A stretch of 64,000 bases of DNA from Novosphingobium fuchskuhlense (GCF_001519075.1 NZ_KQ954245.1:186001-250000), one strand, 5' to 3'. Counted from the stretch's first letter, positions 9,368 to 19,903 are shown. Translations and numbers: made by a program. Notes: a model not told the origin generated them from the sequence alone.

Positions 9368-10782
9368 GCGCGCTGCGCGAACAGGGTACGGCACCGACCA
9401 CGCCGAGTGGCCTCATCCGCGCCCGCACCGATGGCGCTGACCATCTGGTCGCGGCCGACGAGCCGCTCGCCGGCTTCCAGATTCGCGCCGGTGGTGCAGT
9501 CCCCGGCGCCATCGTCATGCCTGCGCTGCTTTCGCTCGTGCGCCGTGTGCGGCGGACGGGACAGTCTGCATCGCGCGCCATCCAGTCGGTCGACGAGGGC
9601 CGGTCGGTCGCGGCCTGGGCGCTCGTGACTCCCGAAGGTGATGGCACCGCCATCGAGCTCAGCCAGTGGCATCAGAGCGAGGAAGCCGCCGCCGAAACCC
9701 CGGTGTCCGAGGCCCTGCTGCGCCATCTTGCCGAGGCCGAAATCCTGCTCGACGATGCGCAGCGCGTTATCGCCGCCAATGTGCGTGCGGGCGATCTTGC
9801 CGGCCTGGCTGCTGCGCTCGAAGCCGGACGTGGTCGCTACTGGACCGAGTTCGTGCGGATCGAACGGGTGAGCGATCTCATGACCACGCGGCAGGGGCCG
9901 CTGCACTGGCGGTTGCTGGATGACGCGCCGTTCTCGGTCCTGGGTTCGCCGCGCAGCTGGCGGGCGCGGATCATCCCGCGCGTGCAGGGCGGCTTTACCC
10001 TGCTGGCGGTGCCCGAGACGGCCGAGACCCTGCCAGAGCCGACCCCGAAGCCGACCCCGGCACCGGACGCGGCCACGAACGCCGGAGCTTCCGAACCCGG
10101 CTGGAGCCGCTTGCTGGGCCGCGAGCTGGCCCCGGCACTGCGCCAACCGATCACGCGTATCATCGCCAATGCAGAGACCATCCGCACCCGGCTGGCGGGG
10201 CCGCTGGCCGAGGAATACGCCGGCTATGCCCGCGACATCGCAGATGCAGGCCGCCACCTCATGAGCCTCATCGAGGACCTCGCCGATCTGGAAGCGGTCG
10301 AGGCACCGGGGTTCGCGCCGGCGCCGGACCGGATTGATCTGGCCGATTGCGCACGCCGCGCCGCGGGCATTCTCTCGGTTCGCGCGCAGGAGCGCGGCAT
10401 CACGCTCCGCACGCCCGGTGAAACGGCGCATGTGCCGGCGATCGGAGAGTTCCGGCGCGTGCTTCAGGTTCTGCTCAACCTCGTCACCAACGCGATCCGC
10501 TACAGCCCGGAAGGCTCGGTGGTCAGGCTCGAGACCGGCGAGGACGCGCGCGGTGCCTGGATCGCGGTGCAGGACGAAGGGCAGGGGCTCGACGCCGAGC
10601 AGGCGGAGCGTGTGTTCAACAAGTTCGAACGGCTGGGCCGCAGCGGTGACGGTGGAAGCGGCCTTGGCCTCTACATCTCGCGCCATCTCGCGCAGGCGAT
10701 GGGCGGCGATCTCGTGGTAACCAGCGCGCCCGGAGAAGGCGCGCGCTTCGAGCTCACCCTGCCGCCGGACCGCGGCGCCTAG
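9364..10782 (+). CDS. Histidine-kinase-like protein with intact ATPase domain but no phospho-accepting His
   Basis: A 472-residue soluble protein starting at GTG 9364, which overlaps the preceding TGA. The C-terminal HATPase domain looks complete: N-box LNLVTNAIRYS with Asn372 and Asn376, G1 box D404-E-G-Q-G and G2 box GGSGLGLYI around 430-438. The preceding DHp region reads A256-P-A-L-R-Q-P where kinases have S-H-E-L-R-T-P, so Pro257 replaces the His, and there is no His anywhere between 240 and 270. A variable N-terminal sensor-like region covers 1-215, followed by a Pro-rich linker (about 217-235). It is probably a pseudokinase that binds ATP and signals by conformation, as DivL does. Sense and partner are unknown. 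Confidence 0.75.
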   Translation: MSALREQGTAPTTPSGLIRARTDGADHLVAADEPLAGFQIRAGGAVPGAIVMPALLSLVRRVRRTGQSASRAIQSVDEGRSVAAWALVTPEGDGTAIELSQWHQSEEAAAETPVSEALLRHLAEAEILLDDAQRVIAANVRAGDLAGLAAALEAGRGRYWTEFVRIERVSDLMTTRQGPLHWRLLDDAPFSVLGSPRSWRARIIPRVQGGFTLLAVPETAETLPEPTPKPTPAPDAATNAGASEPGWSRLLGRELAPALRQPITRIIANAETIRTRLAGPLAEEYAGYARDIADAGRHLMSLIEDLADLEAVEAPGFAPAPDRIDLADCARRAAGILSVRAQERGITLRTPGETAHVPAIGEFRRVLQVLLNLVTNAIRYSPEGSVVRLETGEDARGAWIAVQDEGQGLDAEQAERVFNKFERLGRSGDGGSGLGLYISRHLAQAMGGDLVVTSAPGEGARFELTLPPDRGA

Positions 10783-10785
10783 GAT

Positions 10786-10977
10786 TTATCGGCGGCGCTG
10801 CGCCAGAACGAGCAGGCCCGTCCCGGCCAGCGCCAGCACGCCACCCCACAGAATCCAGATCTTCTGCTCCAGCATGAAGCTGGACGCCGGCCACATGATC
10901 AGGCCAGCCCCCTGGCCCATCCAGAGCAGGCCCATGAGGAGAGCGAGCACGCCCAGAACACGCAGAACCAGGGTCAT
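10786..10977 (-). CDS. Small two-helix inner-membrane protein
   Basis: A 63-residue protein made of two hydrophobic helices (about 4-30 and 38-60) with a basic C-terminal tail (QRRR). A GAGGAG Shine-Dalgarno lies just upstream of the ATG, which supports it as a real gene. It converges with the pseudokinase gene (3 bases between stops) and lies downstream of gltA on the same strand. Function is not recognisable. Confidence 0.6.
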   Translation of the reverse strand: MTLVLRVLGVLALLMGLLWMGQGAGLIMWPASSFMLEQKIWILWGGVLALAGTGLLVLAQRRR

Positions 10978-11007
10978 CTCACTCTCCTCGGGATGGGCGC
11001 GCCGGTC

Positions 11008-12294
11008 TCAGCGCTTGTCGACAGGAACGTAGTCGCGCTGCGCCGGGCCGGTGTAGAGCTGGCGCGGGCGGCCGATCTTCTGGCCGGGATCGCTGATCAT
11101 TTCGTTCCACTGCGCCACCCAGCCGACCGTGCGGGCCAGCGCGAAGAGCGCGGTGAACATCGCGGTCGGGAAGCCGATCGCCGAAAGGATGATGCCCGAA
11201 TAGAAGTCCACGTTGGGGAACAGCTTCTTGTCGATGAAGTAGGGATCGTTGAGCGCAATCTCCTCCAGCTGCAGCGCCGTCTCGAACAGCGGATCGGTGA
11301 CCTTGAGCGAGGCGAACACCTCGCGCACCGTCTGCTGCATCACCGTCGCGCGCGGGTCGTAGTTCTTGTAGACGCGGTGGCCGAAGCCCATCAGGCGGAA
11401 CGGATCGTTCTTGTCCTTGGCGCGCGCGATGTAGTGCGGGATGCGATCGGGCGTGCCGATTTCCTTCAGCATGTTGAGCGCGGCCTCGTTTGCGCCGCCA
11501 TGCGCCGGGCCCCACAGACAGGCAATGCCCGCCGCGATGCAGGCAAACGGATTGGCGCCCGAGGAACCGGCGAGACGTACGGTCGAGGTCGAGGCGTTCT
11601 GCTCGTGATCGGCATGGAGGATGAAGATGCGGTCGAGCGCGCGCTCGACGATCGGGTTCACCTCGTACTCCTCTGCCGGGACCGCGAAGGTCATGCGCAG
11701 GAAGTTGCCGGTGTAGGAGAGGTCGTTGCGCGGGTAGACGAAGGGCTGGCCGACGGAATACTTGTAGGCCATCGCCGCAATCGTCGGCATCTTGGCGATC
11801 AGGCGGTGCGCGGAGATCTTGCGCTGTTCCGGATCCGAGATATCCGTCGAATCGTGGTAGAACGCCGAAAGCGCGCCAACGACGCCGCACATGATCGCCA
11901 TCGGATGCGCGTCACGGCGGAAGCCGCGGTAGAAGACCGAAAGCTGTTCGTGGACCATGGTGTGGCGCGTGATCGTGCGGCTGAACTGGGCCAGCTCGTC
12001 GGCCGAGGGCAGCTCGCCGTTGAGCAGCAGGTAGCTTACTTCCATGAAGCTCGAATGCTCGGCCAGCTGGCCGATCGGATAGCCGCGGTGGAGCAGCACG
12101 CCCTCGTCGCCGTCGATGTAGGTCAGCGCGCTGTCGCAGCTCGCCGTGCTGGTGAAGCCCGGGTCGTAAGTGAACTTGCCGGTCTCGGCATAGAGCTTGC
12201 GAATGTCGATGACATCGGGACCGATCGTGCCGCCCTTGATCGGCATCGAGATGGTCTTGTCGCCATCGTTCAGGGTCGCCTGGTTGTCGCTCAC
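11008..12294 (-). CDS. gltA: Citrate synthase
   Basis: Condenses acetyl-CoA and oxaloacetate to citrate, the entry step of the TCA cycle. At 428 residues it is the usual length of the hexameric, type II bacterial enzyme. Active-site residues are visible: His in [13 protein letters not shown], His in [14 protein letters not shown], and Asp in the C-terminal NVDFYSG segment. The start is GTG at 12294, six bases after a near-perfect Shine-Dalgarno AGGAGGG (12301-12307, minus strand). It lies downstream of gltX on the same strand with a 60-base gap. Confidence 0.97.
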   Translation of the reverse strand: MSDNQATLNDGDKTISMPIKGGTIGPDVIDIRKLYAETGKFTYDPGFTSTASCDSALTYIDGDEGVLLHRGYPIGQLAEHSSFMEVSYLLLNGELPSADELAQFSRTITRHTMVHEQLSVFYRGFRRDAHPMAIMCGVVGALSAFYHDSTDISDPEQRKISAHRLIAKMPTIAAMAYKYSVGQPFVYPRNDLSYTGNFLRMTFAVPAEEYEVNPIVERALDRIFILHADHEQNASTSTVRLAGSSGANPFACIAAGIACLWGPAHGGANEAALNMLKEIGTPDRIPHYIARAKDKNDPFRLMGFGHRVYKNYDPRATVMQQTVREVFASLKVTDPLFETALQLEEIALNDPYFIDKKLFPNVDFYSGIILSAIGFPTAMFTALFALARTVGWVAQWNEMISDPGQKIGRPRQLYTGPAQRDYVPVDKR

Positions 12295-12354
12295 GATCTA
12301 CCCTCCTGTTTATGCGTCGTTTGTCGGGTTCGGGCCGGGGCCCGGAAAGTCATA

Positions 12355-13839
12355 TCACGCGGCCATTGCGGCCTGGTCTGCAATCCGGGCGAGCGACTCG
12401 TCTCGGCCCAGCAAGACCAGTACGTCGAAAATTCCCGGTGAGGTAGTCGTGCCGGTCAGCGCGGCGCGCAGCGGCTGCGCCAGCTTGCCGAGGCCGAGCC
12501 CGCGTTCTTCCGCCATGGCCTTGAGCGCGGCTTCGAGCGCTTCCGCAGCCCATTCCTCGGCGGCCAGCCGCTCCGCCATCGCACCGAGCAGCGCGCGCGC
12601 CTCGTCGGTCAGGAGGCCTGCCGCCTTTTCGTCGAGCGCCAGCGGGCGCTGCGCGAAGAGGAAGCGGGCACCGGCAGCCAGTTCAAGGAGATCCGCCGCG
12701 CGCACCTTGAGCACCGGCATGGCCTTGGCGAGGAGGGCGAGACCCGTCCCGTCAAGACCGCCCAGCCGATCGGCGACCAGTCCGGCCAGCCGGGCGTCTT
12801 CCGCCTCGCGAATGTAGTGGCCGTTGAAATTCAGCAGCTTCTTGAGGTCGAAGCGCGCCGCGCCTTTGCCGACATCGCCGATCTCGAACCATTCCACCGC
12901 CTGCTCGCGGCTGATGATCTCGGCATCGCCGTGGCCCCAGCCAAGCCGGAGCAGGTAGTTGAACACGGCTTCGGGCAGAAGGCCCAGCTCGTCGCGATAG
13001 GCATCGACGCCCAGCGCACCGTGGCGCTTGGAGAGCTTCGCGCCGTCCGCGCCATGGATCAGCGGGATGTGGGCATAGGCCGGGTCTTCCCAGCCCGCCT
13101 CTCCGTCCTCGCCTTCGATCGCCTGCATCGCGCGGATGATCACAAGCTGGCGGAAGGCATTGTTGATGTGGTCATCGCCGCGGATCACGTGGGTGACACC
13201 CATGTCGTGATCGTCGACCACCACGGCGAGCATGTAGGTCGGCGTGCCGTCGCTGCGCAGGATGACGTAGTCGTCGATTTCCGCATTCTGGACGGTGATC
13301 GGGCCCTGCACGAGGTCGTCGATGGTCGTTGCCCCATCGCGGGGGGCCTTGATGCGCACCACCCAGGGCTGGCCTTCCGGCCAGGTCGCCGGATCGGCAT
13401 CCCGCCATTCGCTTTCGATGCGAAACGGGCGGCGCTCGGCCTGCGCGGCGGCGCGGCGGGCGGCGAGCTCCTCCTGGCTGAGGTAGCAGCGGTAGGCGTG
13501 CCCTGCCGCAAGCAGCTTGTGCGCGACTTCGGCATGGCGATCGGACCGCGCGAACTGGAACACCGGCTCCTCATCGCCGCCCAGACCCAGCCAGTTCAGG
13601 CCATCGAAGATCGCCGCGATCGCCGGTTCGGTCGAACGGGCGCGGTCGGTATCCTCGATGCGCAGCAGATAGGTGCCGCCATGATGGCGCGCGAAAAGCC
13701 AGTTGAACAGCGCGGTGCGGGCACCGCCGATGTGAAGATAGCCGGTGGGCGAAGGCGCGAACCGGGTGACCACGCCCTTCCGCTCGGCGGCCGTGCGCGC
13801 GCCTGATCCTGCAGAAACGGTGTCACTGGCGCTTGCCAT
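12355..13839 (-). CDS. gltX: Glutamyl-tRNA synthetase
   Basis: Class I aminoacyl-tRNA synthetase that charges tRNA-Glu. With the ATG at 13839 it is 494 residues, the family norm; the frame is open further upstream but those residues do not belong to the family. The HIGH-type motif is HIGG (about residues 36-39, in [13 protein letters not shown]) and the KMSKS-type motif is KLSKR. Since alphaproteobacteria usually make Gln-tRNA by transamidation, it may be non-discriminating, but sequence alone does not show this. It is divergent from comEC with only 29 bases between start codons. Confidence 0.96.
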   Translation of the reverse strand: MASASDTVSAGSGARTAAERKGVVTRFAPSPTGYLHIGGARTALFNWLFARHHGGTYLLRIEDTDRARSTEPAIAAIFDGLNWLGLGGDEEPVFQFARSDRHAEVAHKLLAAGHAYRCYLSQEELAARRAAAQAERRPFRIESEWRDADPATWPEGQPWVVRIKAPRDGATTIDDLVQGPITVQNAEIDDYVILRSDGTPTYMLAVVVDDHDMGVTHVIRGDDHINNAFRQLVIIRAMQAIEGEDGEAGWEDPAYAHIPLIHGADGAKLSKRHGALGVDAYRDELGLLPEAVFNYLLRLGWGHGDAEIISREQAVEWFEIGDVGKGAARFDLKKLLNFNGHYIREAEDARLAGLVADRLGGLDGTGLALLAKAMPVLKVRAADLLELAAGARFLFAQRPLALDEKAAGLLTDEARALLGAMAERLAAEEWAAEALEAALKAMAEERGLGLGKLAQPLRAALTGTTTSPGIFDVLVLLGRDESLARIADQAAMAA

Positions 13840-13868
13840 TGCGGGCGCAATCCTTCCTAATCCCGGCC

Positions 13869-16112
13869 ATGCCGCCAACCTCGGCCCTACCTCTCGGTGA
13901 ACCTGCGGCGTGGCGGACACGCCTCTGGGACAAACTTGCCGCCTTGTCCAGCATGCACCGCACCATTGAGGCGTTCCTTGGCAGCCGGCCGTTCGAGCGC
14001 GGACCGTGGCTGGCGGTCGGCTTTGGCATTGGAATCGCTTGCTGGGCGGTGCTGCCGGGGCCGTGGCAGTGGGCAGGCTTCCTCGCATTGTGCGGTGCGG
14101 CGGCGATGGCCGGCCTCCTCATCGATGCAGAGGGTGATCTGGGCCATCTGCGCAGCGCGCTGATCGGCATGGCGCTGATGCTGGCTGCGGGCTGCACCGC
14201 GATCTGGGTCAAGTCGGCACTGGTAGGGCAGCCCGGGATCGCGCGGCCGGAAGTGGCGATGATGCAGGGCCGCGTGCTGGACCGGCAAGTCGAAGGCGCG
14301 CGCGACCGGGTGCGCCTGCTGCTCCGCGCGCAGGTGGAGGGCCATCCCGAACCGCTGCAGGTGCGGCTCAACCTGCCGGACGAGAACGATCAGCCCGGCC
14401 TTGTCGAAGGCGCCGAGGTCCGCCTGCGCGCCCGGCTCATGCCGCCCGCGCCGCCGATGCTGCCAGGATCCTACGATTTTGCGCGCGCCGCGTGGTTCCA
14501 GGGCCTGGCCGCCACCGGCAACGTGATCGGGCCGGTGACCCTCATCGCGCCGGCGCACGAGAGCTGGTCGCTGCGGCAGTGGCAGCAGCGGCTTGCAGAC
14601 CATGTCCGCGCGCAGCTTTCAGGCTCCCCCGGCACGATTGCAGCCGCATTTGCCAGCGGCGACCGCGGTGCGATTGCCGAAACCGACGAGGAGGCGATGC
14701 GCGATGCGGGCCTCACGCACCTGCTGTCGATCAGCGGTCTCCATGTCAGTGCCGTGATTGCGGGTGCTTATTTCCTGACGATCCGGCTGCTGGCCTTGTT
14801 CCCGTTCATCGCGCTGCGTGTCCGCCTCCCGTTGCTCGCTGCGGCGGTCGGGGCCGGTGTGGGCTTGTTCTACACCGTGCTGACCGGCGCCGAAGTGCCG
14901 ACGGTGCGTTCGGTCGCGGGCTCTTTGCTGGTACTCGCCGCGCTGGCGCTCGGGCGCGATCCGCTGTCGCTCAGGCTGCTGGCCACTGCGGCGCTGATCG
15001 TCATGCTGCTCTGGCCCGAGGCGGTGCTGGGGCCCAGCTTCCAGATGAGCTTCGCCTCGGTGATCGCCATCGTCGCGTTCAGCACGGCGGCGCCGGCCAA
15101 GGCGTTCCTCGCGCACAGTCACGAAGGGCGCGTCACGCGGATGGGGCGCCATCTCGCCATGCTGCTGCTGACCGGCCTCGTCATCGAGCTGTCGCTCATG
15201 CCGATCAGCCTGTTCCACTTCCACCGTGCCGGCATCTATGGCGCGGCCGCGAACGTCATCGCGATCCCGCTGACAACCGTGCTCACCATGCCGCTGATCG
15301 CGCTGGCGCTCGCGCTCGACATCTTCGGCCTTGGCGCACCGGCATGGTGGGCGGTGGGCAAGTCGCTCGAACTGCTGCTGTGGCTCGCGCATCTGGTGGC
15401 CGCGCAGCCGGGTGCGGTGACGATGATGCCTGGGATGAGCGGTGCAACCTTCGGGCTCTTTGTCGCCGGGCTGCTGTGGCTTGCGCTGTGGAGCGGGCGG
15501 GTGCGGCTCTGGGGCTTCGCGCCGATCGCGCTGGGCGTGTTGGCGCTGGTGCTGACGCGGACGCCCGATGTGCTTGTCTCGGGCGATGGGCATCATGTCG
15601 GCATTACCGGTGAGGGGCCTGATCTCCTCGTGCTGCGGGCGGTGCGGGAAGAAAGCTATACCCGCACGGCGCTGCTCGAAAATGCAGGAATGACGGGCGA
15701 TGCCGTCGCGCTGGAGGACTGGAAGGGCGCGCGGTGCAATCCGGACTTCTGTGCGATCACGCTGGTGCGCGGCGGGCGGCGGTTCGATATGCTGATGGCG
15801 CGGGGGAAGGACCTCGTCCCCGTGCCCGTGCTGGCGGCTGCTTGCGCCCGCGCCGATATCGTGGTGGCCGACCGCCGCTTGCCGAGCGCCTGCAAGCCCC
15901 GCCTGCTCAAGGCCGACCGCGCGCTGCTGGGCCAGACGGGCGGCCTTGCCATCGATCTTGTTTCAGGCCGGGTGCGCAGCGTGGCGGAGACGCAGGGCGA
16001 GCATGGCTGGTTCCACCGTCCACTGCCCCGGCAGCCGGGATCTCATCCATTCGCCGCGCGGCGGTCCGGGCCTGTCGCTACCGGAGCGCCAGGCCCCGCA
16101 CCATCTCAGTGA
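13869..16112 (+). CDS. comEC: ComEC/Rec2-family DNA-uptake channel protein
   Basis: Polytopic inner-membrane protein of about 747 residues. The family forms the channel that passes transforming single-stranded DNA into the cytoplasm. An N-terminal DUF4131-like region with two or three helices and an extracytoplasmic OB-like part comes first. The competence core follows, with the signature [15 protein letters not shown] and about eight further helices. The C-terminal 150 residues sit where a metallo-beta-lactamase domain would be but show no HxHxDH metal-binding motif. Start chosen at 13869 because the upstream extension overlaps the divergent gltX start. Its last 7 bases overlap lexA, which converges on it. 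Confidence 0.88.
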   Translation: MPPTSALPLGEPAAWRTRLWDKLAALSSMHRTIEAFLGSRPFERGPWLAVGFGIGIACWAVLPGPWQWAGFLALCGAAAMAGLLIDAEGDLGHLRSALIGMALMLAAGCTAIWVKSALVGQPGIARPEVAMMQGRVLDRQVEGARDRVRLLLRAQVEGHPEPLQVRLNLPDENDQPGLVEGAEVRLRARLMPPAPPMLPGSYDFARAAWFQGLAATGNVIGPVTLIAPAHESWSLRQWQQRLADHVRAQLSGSPGTIAAAFASGDRGAIAETDEEAMRDAGLTHLLSISGLHVSAVIAGAYFLTIRLLALFPFIALRVRLPLLAAAVGAGVGLFYTVLTGAEVPTVRSVAGSLLVLAALALGRDPLSLRLLATAALIVMLLWPEAVLGPSFQMSFASVIAIVAFSTAAPAKAFLAHSHEGRVTRMGRHLAMLLLTGLVIELSLMPISLFHFHRAGIYGAAANVIAIPLTTVLTMPLIALALALDIFGLGAPAWWAVGKSLELLLWLAHLVAAQPGAVTMMPGMSGATFGLFVAGLLWLALWSGRVRLWGFAPIALGVLALVLTRTPDVLVSGDGHHVGITGEGPDLLVLRAVREESYTRTALLENAGMTGDAVALEDWKGARCNPDFCAITLVRGGRRFDMLMARGKDLVPVPVLAAACARADIVVADRRLPSACKPRLLKADRALLGQTGGLAIDLVSGRVRSVAETQGEHGWFHRPLPRQPGSHPFAARRSGPVATGAPGPAPSQ

Positions 16113-16816
16113 TAGCGGCGCAGCAGCCCCGCGAGCTTGCCCTGAACCTGGACTTCATCCGGCTGGTAGTACTGCGGGTCGTAGGCCGCATTGGCCGGAT
16201 CGAGCCGGACCATGCCGCGTTCGCGCCTGAGGTACTTGAGCGTCGCTTCCTCGCCGCGGACTAGCGCGACCACGATTTCGCCGTCACGCGCGTTGTCCGT
16301 GCGGCGCACGAGTGCATAGTCGCCATCGAGAATGCCTGCCTCCACCATCGAGTCGCCCGATACTTCAAGCGCATAGTGCTCGCCCGCGCCGAGCAGGGCG
16401 GCAGGGACGGGAAGGGTGGAGGTGCCTTCGAGCGCCTCGATCGGAACACCGGCGGCGATGCGGCCGTGGAGCGGGATCTCGATCACGTCGTTCGCGGGCT
16501 GGCGCGCCGGAGCGGGACTGCGCAGCGGAGCCAGTGCGGCCGAAGACGTGCCCGCCACAGTGACGGAGGCAGAGGCGCGGCTGGCTGGCTTGGCGCCGCC
16601 CGCGTCACTGTCACGGATCACTTCGAGCGCGCGTGCGCGGTTGGGCAGGCGGCGGATGAAACCGCGTTCTTCCAGCGCCGAGATCAGACGGTGCACGCCC
16701 GACTTCGACTTGAGATCGAGCGCTTCCTTCATTTCCTCGAACGAGGGGGAGATGCCGGAATCTTCGAGACGTGTCTGGATGAAGGTCAGCAGTTCATGCT
16801 GCTTGCGCGTTAGCAT
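16106..16816 (-). CDS. lexA: LexA repressor
   Basis: SOS regulator: an N-terminal winged helix binds the operator, and RecA-stimulated self-cleavage relieves repression. It is 236 residues, longer than E. coli LexA because of an Ala/Pro-rich linker (about 72-108). The N-terminal [13 protein letters not shown] is characteristic. The cleavage bond is Ala122-Gly123 in [10 protein letters not shown], and the catalytic dyad is Ser156 (SGDSM) with Lys194. A matching operator lies 22 bases upstream of the start, so autoregulation is expected. dnaE2 at the left end of the window belongs to the usual LexA regulon. Confidence 0.97.
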   Translation of the reverse strand: MLTRKQHELLTFIQTRLEDSGISPSFEEMKEALDLKSKSGVHRLISALEERGFIRRLPNRARALEVIRDSDAGGAKPASRASASVTVAGTSSAALAPLRSPAPARQPANDVIEIPLHGRIAAGVPIEALEGTSTLPVPAALLGAGEHYALEVSGDSMVEAGILDGDYALVRRTDNARDGEIVVALVRGEEATLKYLRRERGMVRLDPANAAYDPQYYQPDEVQVQGKLAGLLRRYH

Positions 16817-16837
16817 TCGTGCGCACTCCCGTTTGGT

Positions 16838-16852
16838 GAACGAATGCGGAAC
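16838..16852 (-). promoter_or_regulatory. LexA-binding SOS box of lexA
   Basis: The plus strand reads GAAC, seven bases, GAAC. On the lexA strand this is GTTC-N7-GTTC, the alphaproteobacterial LexA consensus with both half-sites perfect. It ends 22 bases before the lexA start codon, where it would overlap the promoter and give autorepression. Confidence 0.9.
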
Positions 16853-16894
16853 GAATAAGCAACGAAATTTTATGCGTCAAGCAATTCCGCGCAT

Positions 16895-18103
16895 TTACAG
16901 CAGGTATACCGGAACAAACTGACCCGCCGGTGCCTCGGGCGCATGAGCCGGCCGGACCACGAGAGCATTGGCGCGGGCCAGCGAGGACAGCGCGCCGCTG
17001 TCTTGAAGGCCATCAAGCGAGACCGTGCCGGCATCCCACACGGCGCGCAGGAACTCCATGCGGCTGCCGCCGGCCGGCATAGATTCGCTGAGCGCGGCGG
17101 GGATCGGGCGGGGCATGGCATCGGCCGCGCCCAGCGCGGCGCGGATCAAGGGCAGGAGGAAAAGGAAGCCGGTGACGAAGGCGGCAGCGGGGTTGCCGGG
17201 CAGACCGAGGATCACCTGCGCGCCGCGCCGCGCGACAAGGAGCGGCTTGCCCGGCTTGATCGCGACGCGCCAGAAGGCAAGCTCCGCGCCGAGTTCGGCA
17301 AGGGCCGGGCGCACCAGATCGTGATCGCCGACCGAAGCGCCGCCGCTGGTAACGATGACGTCGGCGTCGCGTGCCGCATCGAACGCGGCCTGGAGCGCTT
17401 CGAGCCGGTCGGGCACGGGGCCGGTCCGGGTGATCCGCACCGCCGGCTGGGCGGCGAGCGCGGCGAGCATGGCGCTGTTGCTGGCGGGAAGCTGGTGGTC
17501 GGCAAGGTTCGCGCCGGGGGCGGCCAGTTCGTCGCCGCCGTCGATCACTGCGAGGTGGAGTTGGCGGCGGACTGGCAGGTGGGCATGGCCGGCAGTGAGG
17601 GCGAGCGCGATCTGCGCCGGCCCGATCCGTGTGCCGGGGGCCATCAGCATATCGCCGCGGCGGAAATCCATGCCGGCAGGGCGGATATGACGATGCGGCG
17701 GCTCGGGCGGCGTGCCGGTGAGGGTCAGGCGGTCGCCTTCGCGCGCGGCGTCTTCCTGGATCAGGACCATGTCCGCACCGGCGGGCACGAGCGCACCGGT
17801 GCTGATGCGCGCGGCCTCGCCCGGGCCGACCACGCCGGCAAAGGGGCGGCCGGCGGCGCTTTCCCCGATCACGCGCCAGGGGCCGGGGAGATCGGCAGCG
17901 CGCAGGGCATAGCCGTCCATCGCGGAGACATCGGCGGCGGGCTGGGTGCGCAGCGCGGTCAGCGGTTCGGCGAGCGGGAAGCCGAGGCAATCGGCGGTGG
18001 CGCGGTGTTCGATCGGCAGCACGGGGGCTATCGCCATCAGGCGGCGCTGCGCTTCCTCGAGCGGGAGGGGCGGGTTCGGGCGTGCGGGGGTCTGGTTGTT
18101 CAA
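16895..18103 (-). CDS. moeA: Molybdopterin molybdenumtransferase MoeA
   Basis: Inserts molybdate into adenylylated molybdopterin, the last common step of Moco synthesis. Family marks include MDGYAL near the N-terminus and [11 protein letters not shown] in the catalytic domain. I use the TTG at 18103, whose first bases overlap the TGA of moaC (TTGA); this gives 402 residues, the normal length. The frame is open further upstream, but that part only mirrors moaC. A later in-family start (RRLMAIAP) is possible. It forms a Moco pair with moaC, with no other Moco genes in the window. Confidence 0.92.
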   Translation of the reverse strand: MNNQTPARPNPPLPLEEAQRRLMAIAPVLPIEHRATADCLGFPLAEPLTALRTQPAADVSAMDGYALRAADLPGPWRVIGESAAGRPFAGVVGPGEAARISTGALVPAGADMVLIQEDAAREGDRLTLTGTPPEPPHRHIRPAGMDFRRGDMLMAPGTRIGPAQIALALTAGHAHLPVRRQLHLAVIDGGDELAAPGANLADHQLPASNSAMLAALAAQPAVRITRTGPVPDRLEALQAAFDAARDADVIVTSGGASVGDHDLVRPALAELGAELAFWRVAIKPGKPLLVARRGAQVILGLPGNPAAAFVTGFLFLLPLIRAALGAADAMPRPIPAALSESMPAGGSRMEFLRAVWDAGTVSLDGLQDSGALSSLARANALVVRPAHAPEAPAGQFVPVYLL

Positions 18104-18570
18104 GGTGCGCGCCAATCGCCCGATTTGCCGCCGCGCTTTTCGACGAGGCGGATCTCCGAGATGACCATGCCTTTGTCGATGGCCTTGGCCATGTCGTAGA
18201 CGGTAAGCAGCGCGACCGAGACGGCGGTGAGCGCTTCCATTTCCACGCCGGTGCGGCCGGTGAGCGAGGCCGTGGCGCGGGCTTCGACGCCGTCGCCCAC
18301 GAAGGCGAACTCGACGCTGACGGCATCGAGCGCGAGCGGGTGACACAGCGGGATCAGCTCTGCCGTGCGCTTGGCCGCCATGATCCCGGCAATGCGCGCG
18401 ACGGCGAGCACATCGCCCTTGGGCGCGGTGCCATCGCGCAGGGCGGCGAGGGTGGCGGCGTTCATGCGGATGCGGCCGAGCGCGACAGCGACGCGCTGCG
18501 TCTCTGCCTTGCCGCCGACATCGACCATGCGGGCGCGGCCCTGGGCATCGAGATGGGTCAGCTCGCTCAT
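18100..18570 (-). CDS. moaC: Cyclic pyranopterin monophosphate synthase MoaC
   Basis: Converts 3',8-cyclo-GTP, made by MoaA, to cyclic pyranopterin monophosphate in Moco biosynthesis. It has 156 residues, the usual length. Conserved segments include [21 protein letters not shown] and [18 protein letters not shown]. The ATG at 18570 overlaps the TGA of a 38-codon frame upstream, and its own stop overlaps the moeA start, so MoaC and MoeA are probably co-translated. Confidence 0.96.
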   Translation of the reverse strand: MSELTHLDAQGRARMVDVGGKAETQRVAVALGRIRMNAATLAALRDGTAPKGDVLAVARIAGIMAAKRTAELIPLCHPLALDAVSVEFAFVGDGVEARATASLTGRTGVEMEALTAVSVALLTVYDMAKAIDKGMVISEIRLVEKRGGKSGDWRAP

Positions 18571-18683
18571 GCCCTCAAATCCAACAAGGTTGACACAGTT
18601 GACACAGTCCTGAGGGAAAACTCCGGGGCCGGTGGCATGGCGGGATCAAATGGCCGGGAGACAAGGGAAAAGCGCGGTTTCAT
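18567..18683 (-). CDS. Possible 38-codon upstream ORF coupled to moaC
   Basis: A short frame ([10 protein letters not shown]...) that ends with TGA overlapping the moaC ATG (ATGA), the same coupling seen between the genes downstream. It encodes no recognisable domain and its C-terminal TVSTVST comes from a tandem 9-base repeat. No Moco riboswitch fold is evident to me in the same stretch. It could be a leader peptide that couples translation of moaC, or it could be chance. Confidence 0.25.
   Translation of the reverse strand: MKPRFSLVSRPFDPAMPPAPEFSLRTVSTVSTLLDLRA
18589..18606. repeat. Tandem 9-bp direct repeat upstream of moaC
   Basis: Two exact, adjacent copies of GTTGACACA, about 20-35 bases upstream of the moaC start (TGTGTCAAC on the moaC strand). 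It could be an operator or just a local duplication. Confidence 0.5.
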
Positions 18684-18738
18684 TGGGCCGTGATGCCATA
18701 ACCGGACGGTGTAGGACAGATGGCAATGCTGATAGCGC

Positions 18739-19122
18739 TCAGCGGGGCCAGGCCTTGGCCAGCGCGATGCCGGCGAGGTTCTGCGCGCGCTTGATCCGGC
18801 GGATGCGGACACGGGCAAACTGGGCGCTATGTTCGCGGTAACTGGCGAGAAATGGTGCGAAGTCGGCGCCGGCTCTCAGCGTACCGCTGGCTTGTGCAAC
18901 GACAAAAGCAGAATCGCCAAGGAGGACGATATCGGTCGCACCGAGCTCGCGGGCGACAGCGAGTGCATCGAGCAGGGCTTGCCATTCGGCATGATCGTTG
19001 GTGCCCTGGCCGATGGCGGGGCGATGCCAGACCCGGCCCCGCGCCGCGACCGCGGTTTCCATCATGCCGGGGTTGGGGCGGCAGCCGCCATCGAAGAACA
19101 GCTTGAGGGCTTGCTCAGGCAC
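18739..19122 (-). CDS. RNase HI-like protein
   Basis: A 127-residue protein of the RNase H / reverse-transcriptase-like (RVT_3) family. The acidic catalytic residues appear in order: Asp in [11 protein letters not shown], Glu in [13 protein letters not shown] and Asp in LLGDSAFVV. The fourth, C-terminal acidic residue is not obvious: the segment [15 protein letters not shown] has Asn where Asp is usual. It starts with GTG at 19122 and overlaps the end of trpC by 8 bases, so it is co-translated with the trp genes. It would cleave RNA in RNA-DNA hybrids; why it sits in the trp operon is unknown. Housekeeping rnhA may be elsewhere. Confidence 0.8.
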   Translation of the reverse strand: MPEQALKLFFDGGCRPNPGMMETAVAARGRVWHRPAIGQGTNDHAEWQALLDALAVARELGATDIVLLGDSAFVVAQASGTLRAGADFAPFLASYREHSAQFARVRIRRIKRAQNLAGIALAKAWPR

Positions 19123-19903
19123 CGAGCAGAACGCGGGTGGCCGCCGTCACGTCGGCATGGCGCATCAGGCTTTCCCCGACGAGGAAGGCCTTGGCGCCGG
19201 ACGCTGCAAGCGAGAGCACATCTGCATGACTGTTGATGCCGCTTTCTGCCACGAGGAACGCGCCTTCGGGCGAGAGCGGGGCGAGGCGCGCGGTGGTGCC
19301 GAGATCGGTGACGAAGCGCTTGAGATCGCGGTTGTTGACGCCGATCAGGCGCGAGCGGAGGCGCGCAGCGCGCTCCATCTCGGCTTCGTTGTGCACCTCG
19401 ACGAGGACGTCCATGTCGTGTTCGCGCGCGGCGGCCTCGATCTCGGCCATCTGGCCATCTTCCAGCGCGGCGACGATGATCAGGATCGCGTCCGCCCCGA
19501 TGGCGCGGGCTTCGGCGCATTGCCAGGGATCGACCATGAAGTCCTTGCGCAGCACCGGCAGGGTGCAGGCAGCGCGCGCGGCGACGAGGTAGTCCTCGTG
19601 GCCCTGGAAATAGGGCGCATCGGTAAGGATCGAGAGGCAGGTCGCGCCGCCTTGTTCGTAGGCGCGGGCGTGGGCCGGGGGATCAAAGTCGGCGCGGATC
19701 AGGCCCTTGGAGGGGCTGGCCTTCTTGATTTCGGCGATCAGCGAGAAACCGGTTTCGGCCTTTGCGCGCAGAGCGGCCTCGAAGCCGCGCGGGACGGTCT
19801 GCTCGCTGGCGCGTGCGGCGAGATCGGCGAGCGTGGCCGAGGCCTTGCGAGCGGCGACTTCCTCGCGCTTGGTGTCGCAGATTCTGGTGAGCGTGTCGGT
19901 CAT
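19115..19903 (-). CDS. trpC: Indole-3-glycerol phosphate synthase
   Basis: Converts carboxyphenylamino-deoxyribulose phosphate to indole-3-glycerol phosphate in tryptophan synthesis. A 262-residue TIM barrel with [10 protein letters not shown] (substrate phosphate/catalytic Lys), [14 protein letters not shown] and GVNNRDL motifs. It is a free-standing TrpC with no TrpF fusion. The ATG at 19903 overlaps the trpD stop in an ATGA junction. Confidence 0.97.
   Translation of the reverse strand: MTDTLTRICDTKREEVAARKASATLADLAARASEQTVPRGFEAALRAKAETGFSLIAEIKKASPSKGLIRADFDPPAHARAYEQGGATCLSILTDAPYFQGHEDYLVAARAACTLPVLRKDFMVDPWQCAEARAIGADAILIIVAALEDGQMAEIEAAAREHDMDVLVEVHNEAEMERAARLRSRLIGVNNRDLKRFVTDLGTTARLAPLSPEGAFLVAESGINSHADVLSLAASGAKAFLVGESLMRHADVTAATRVLLGA

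Noticed and set aside
14619..15596. Minus-strand frame rich in Arg, Gln and His within comEC
   Set aside because: Composition is the typical reverse-complement image of a Leu/Ala-rich membrane protein; no domain visible.
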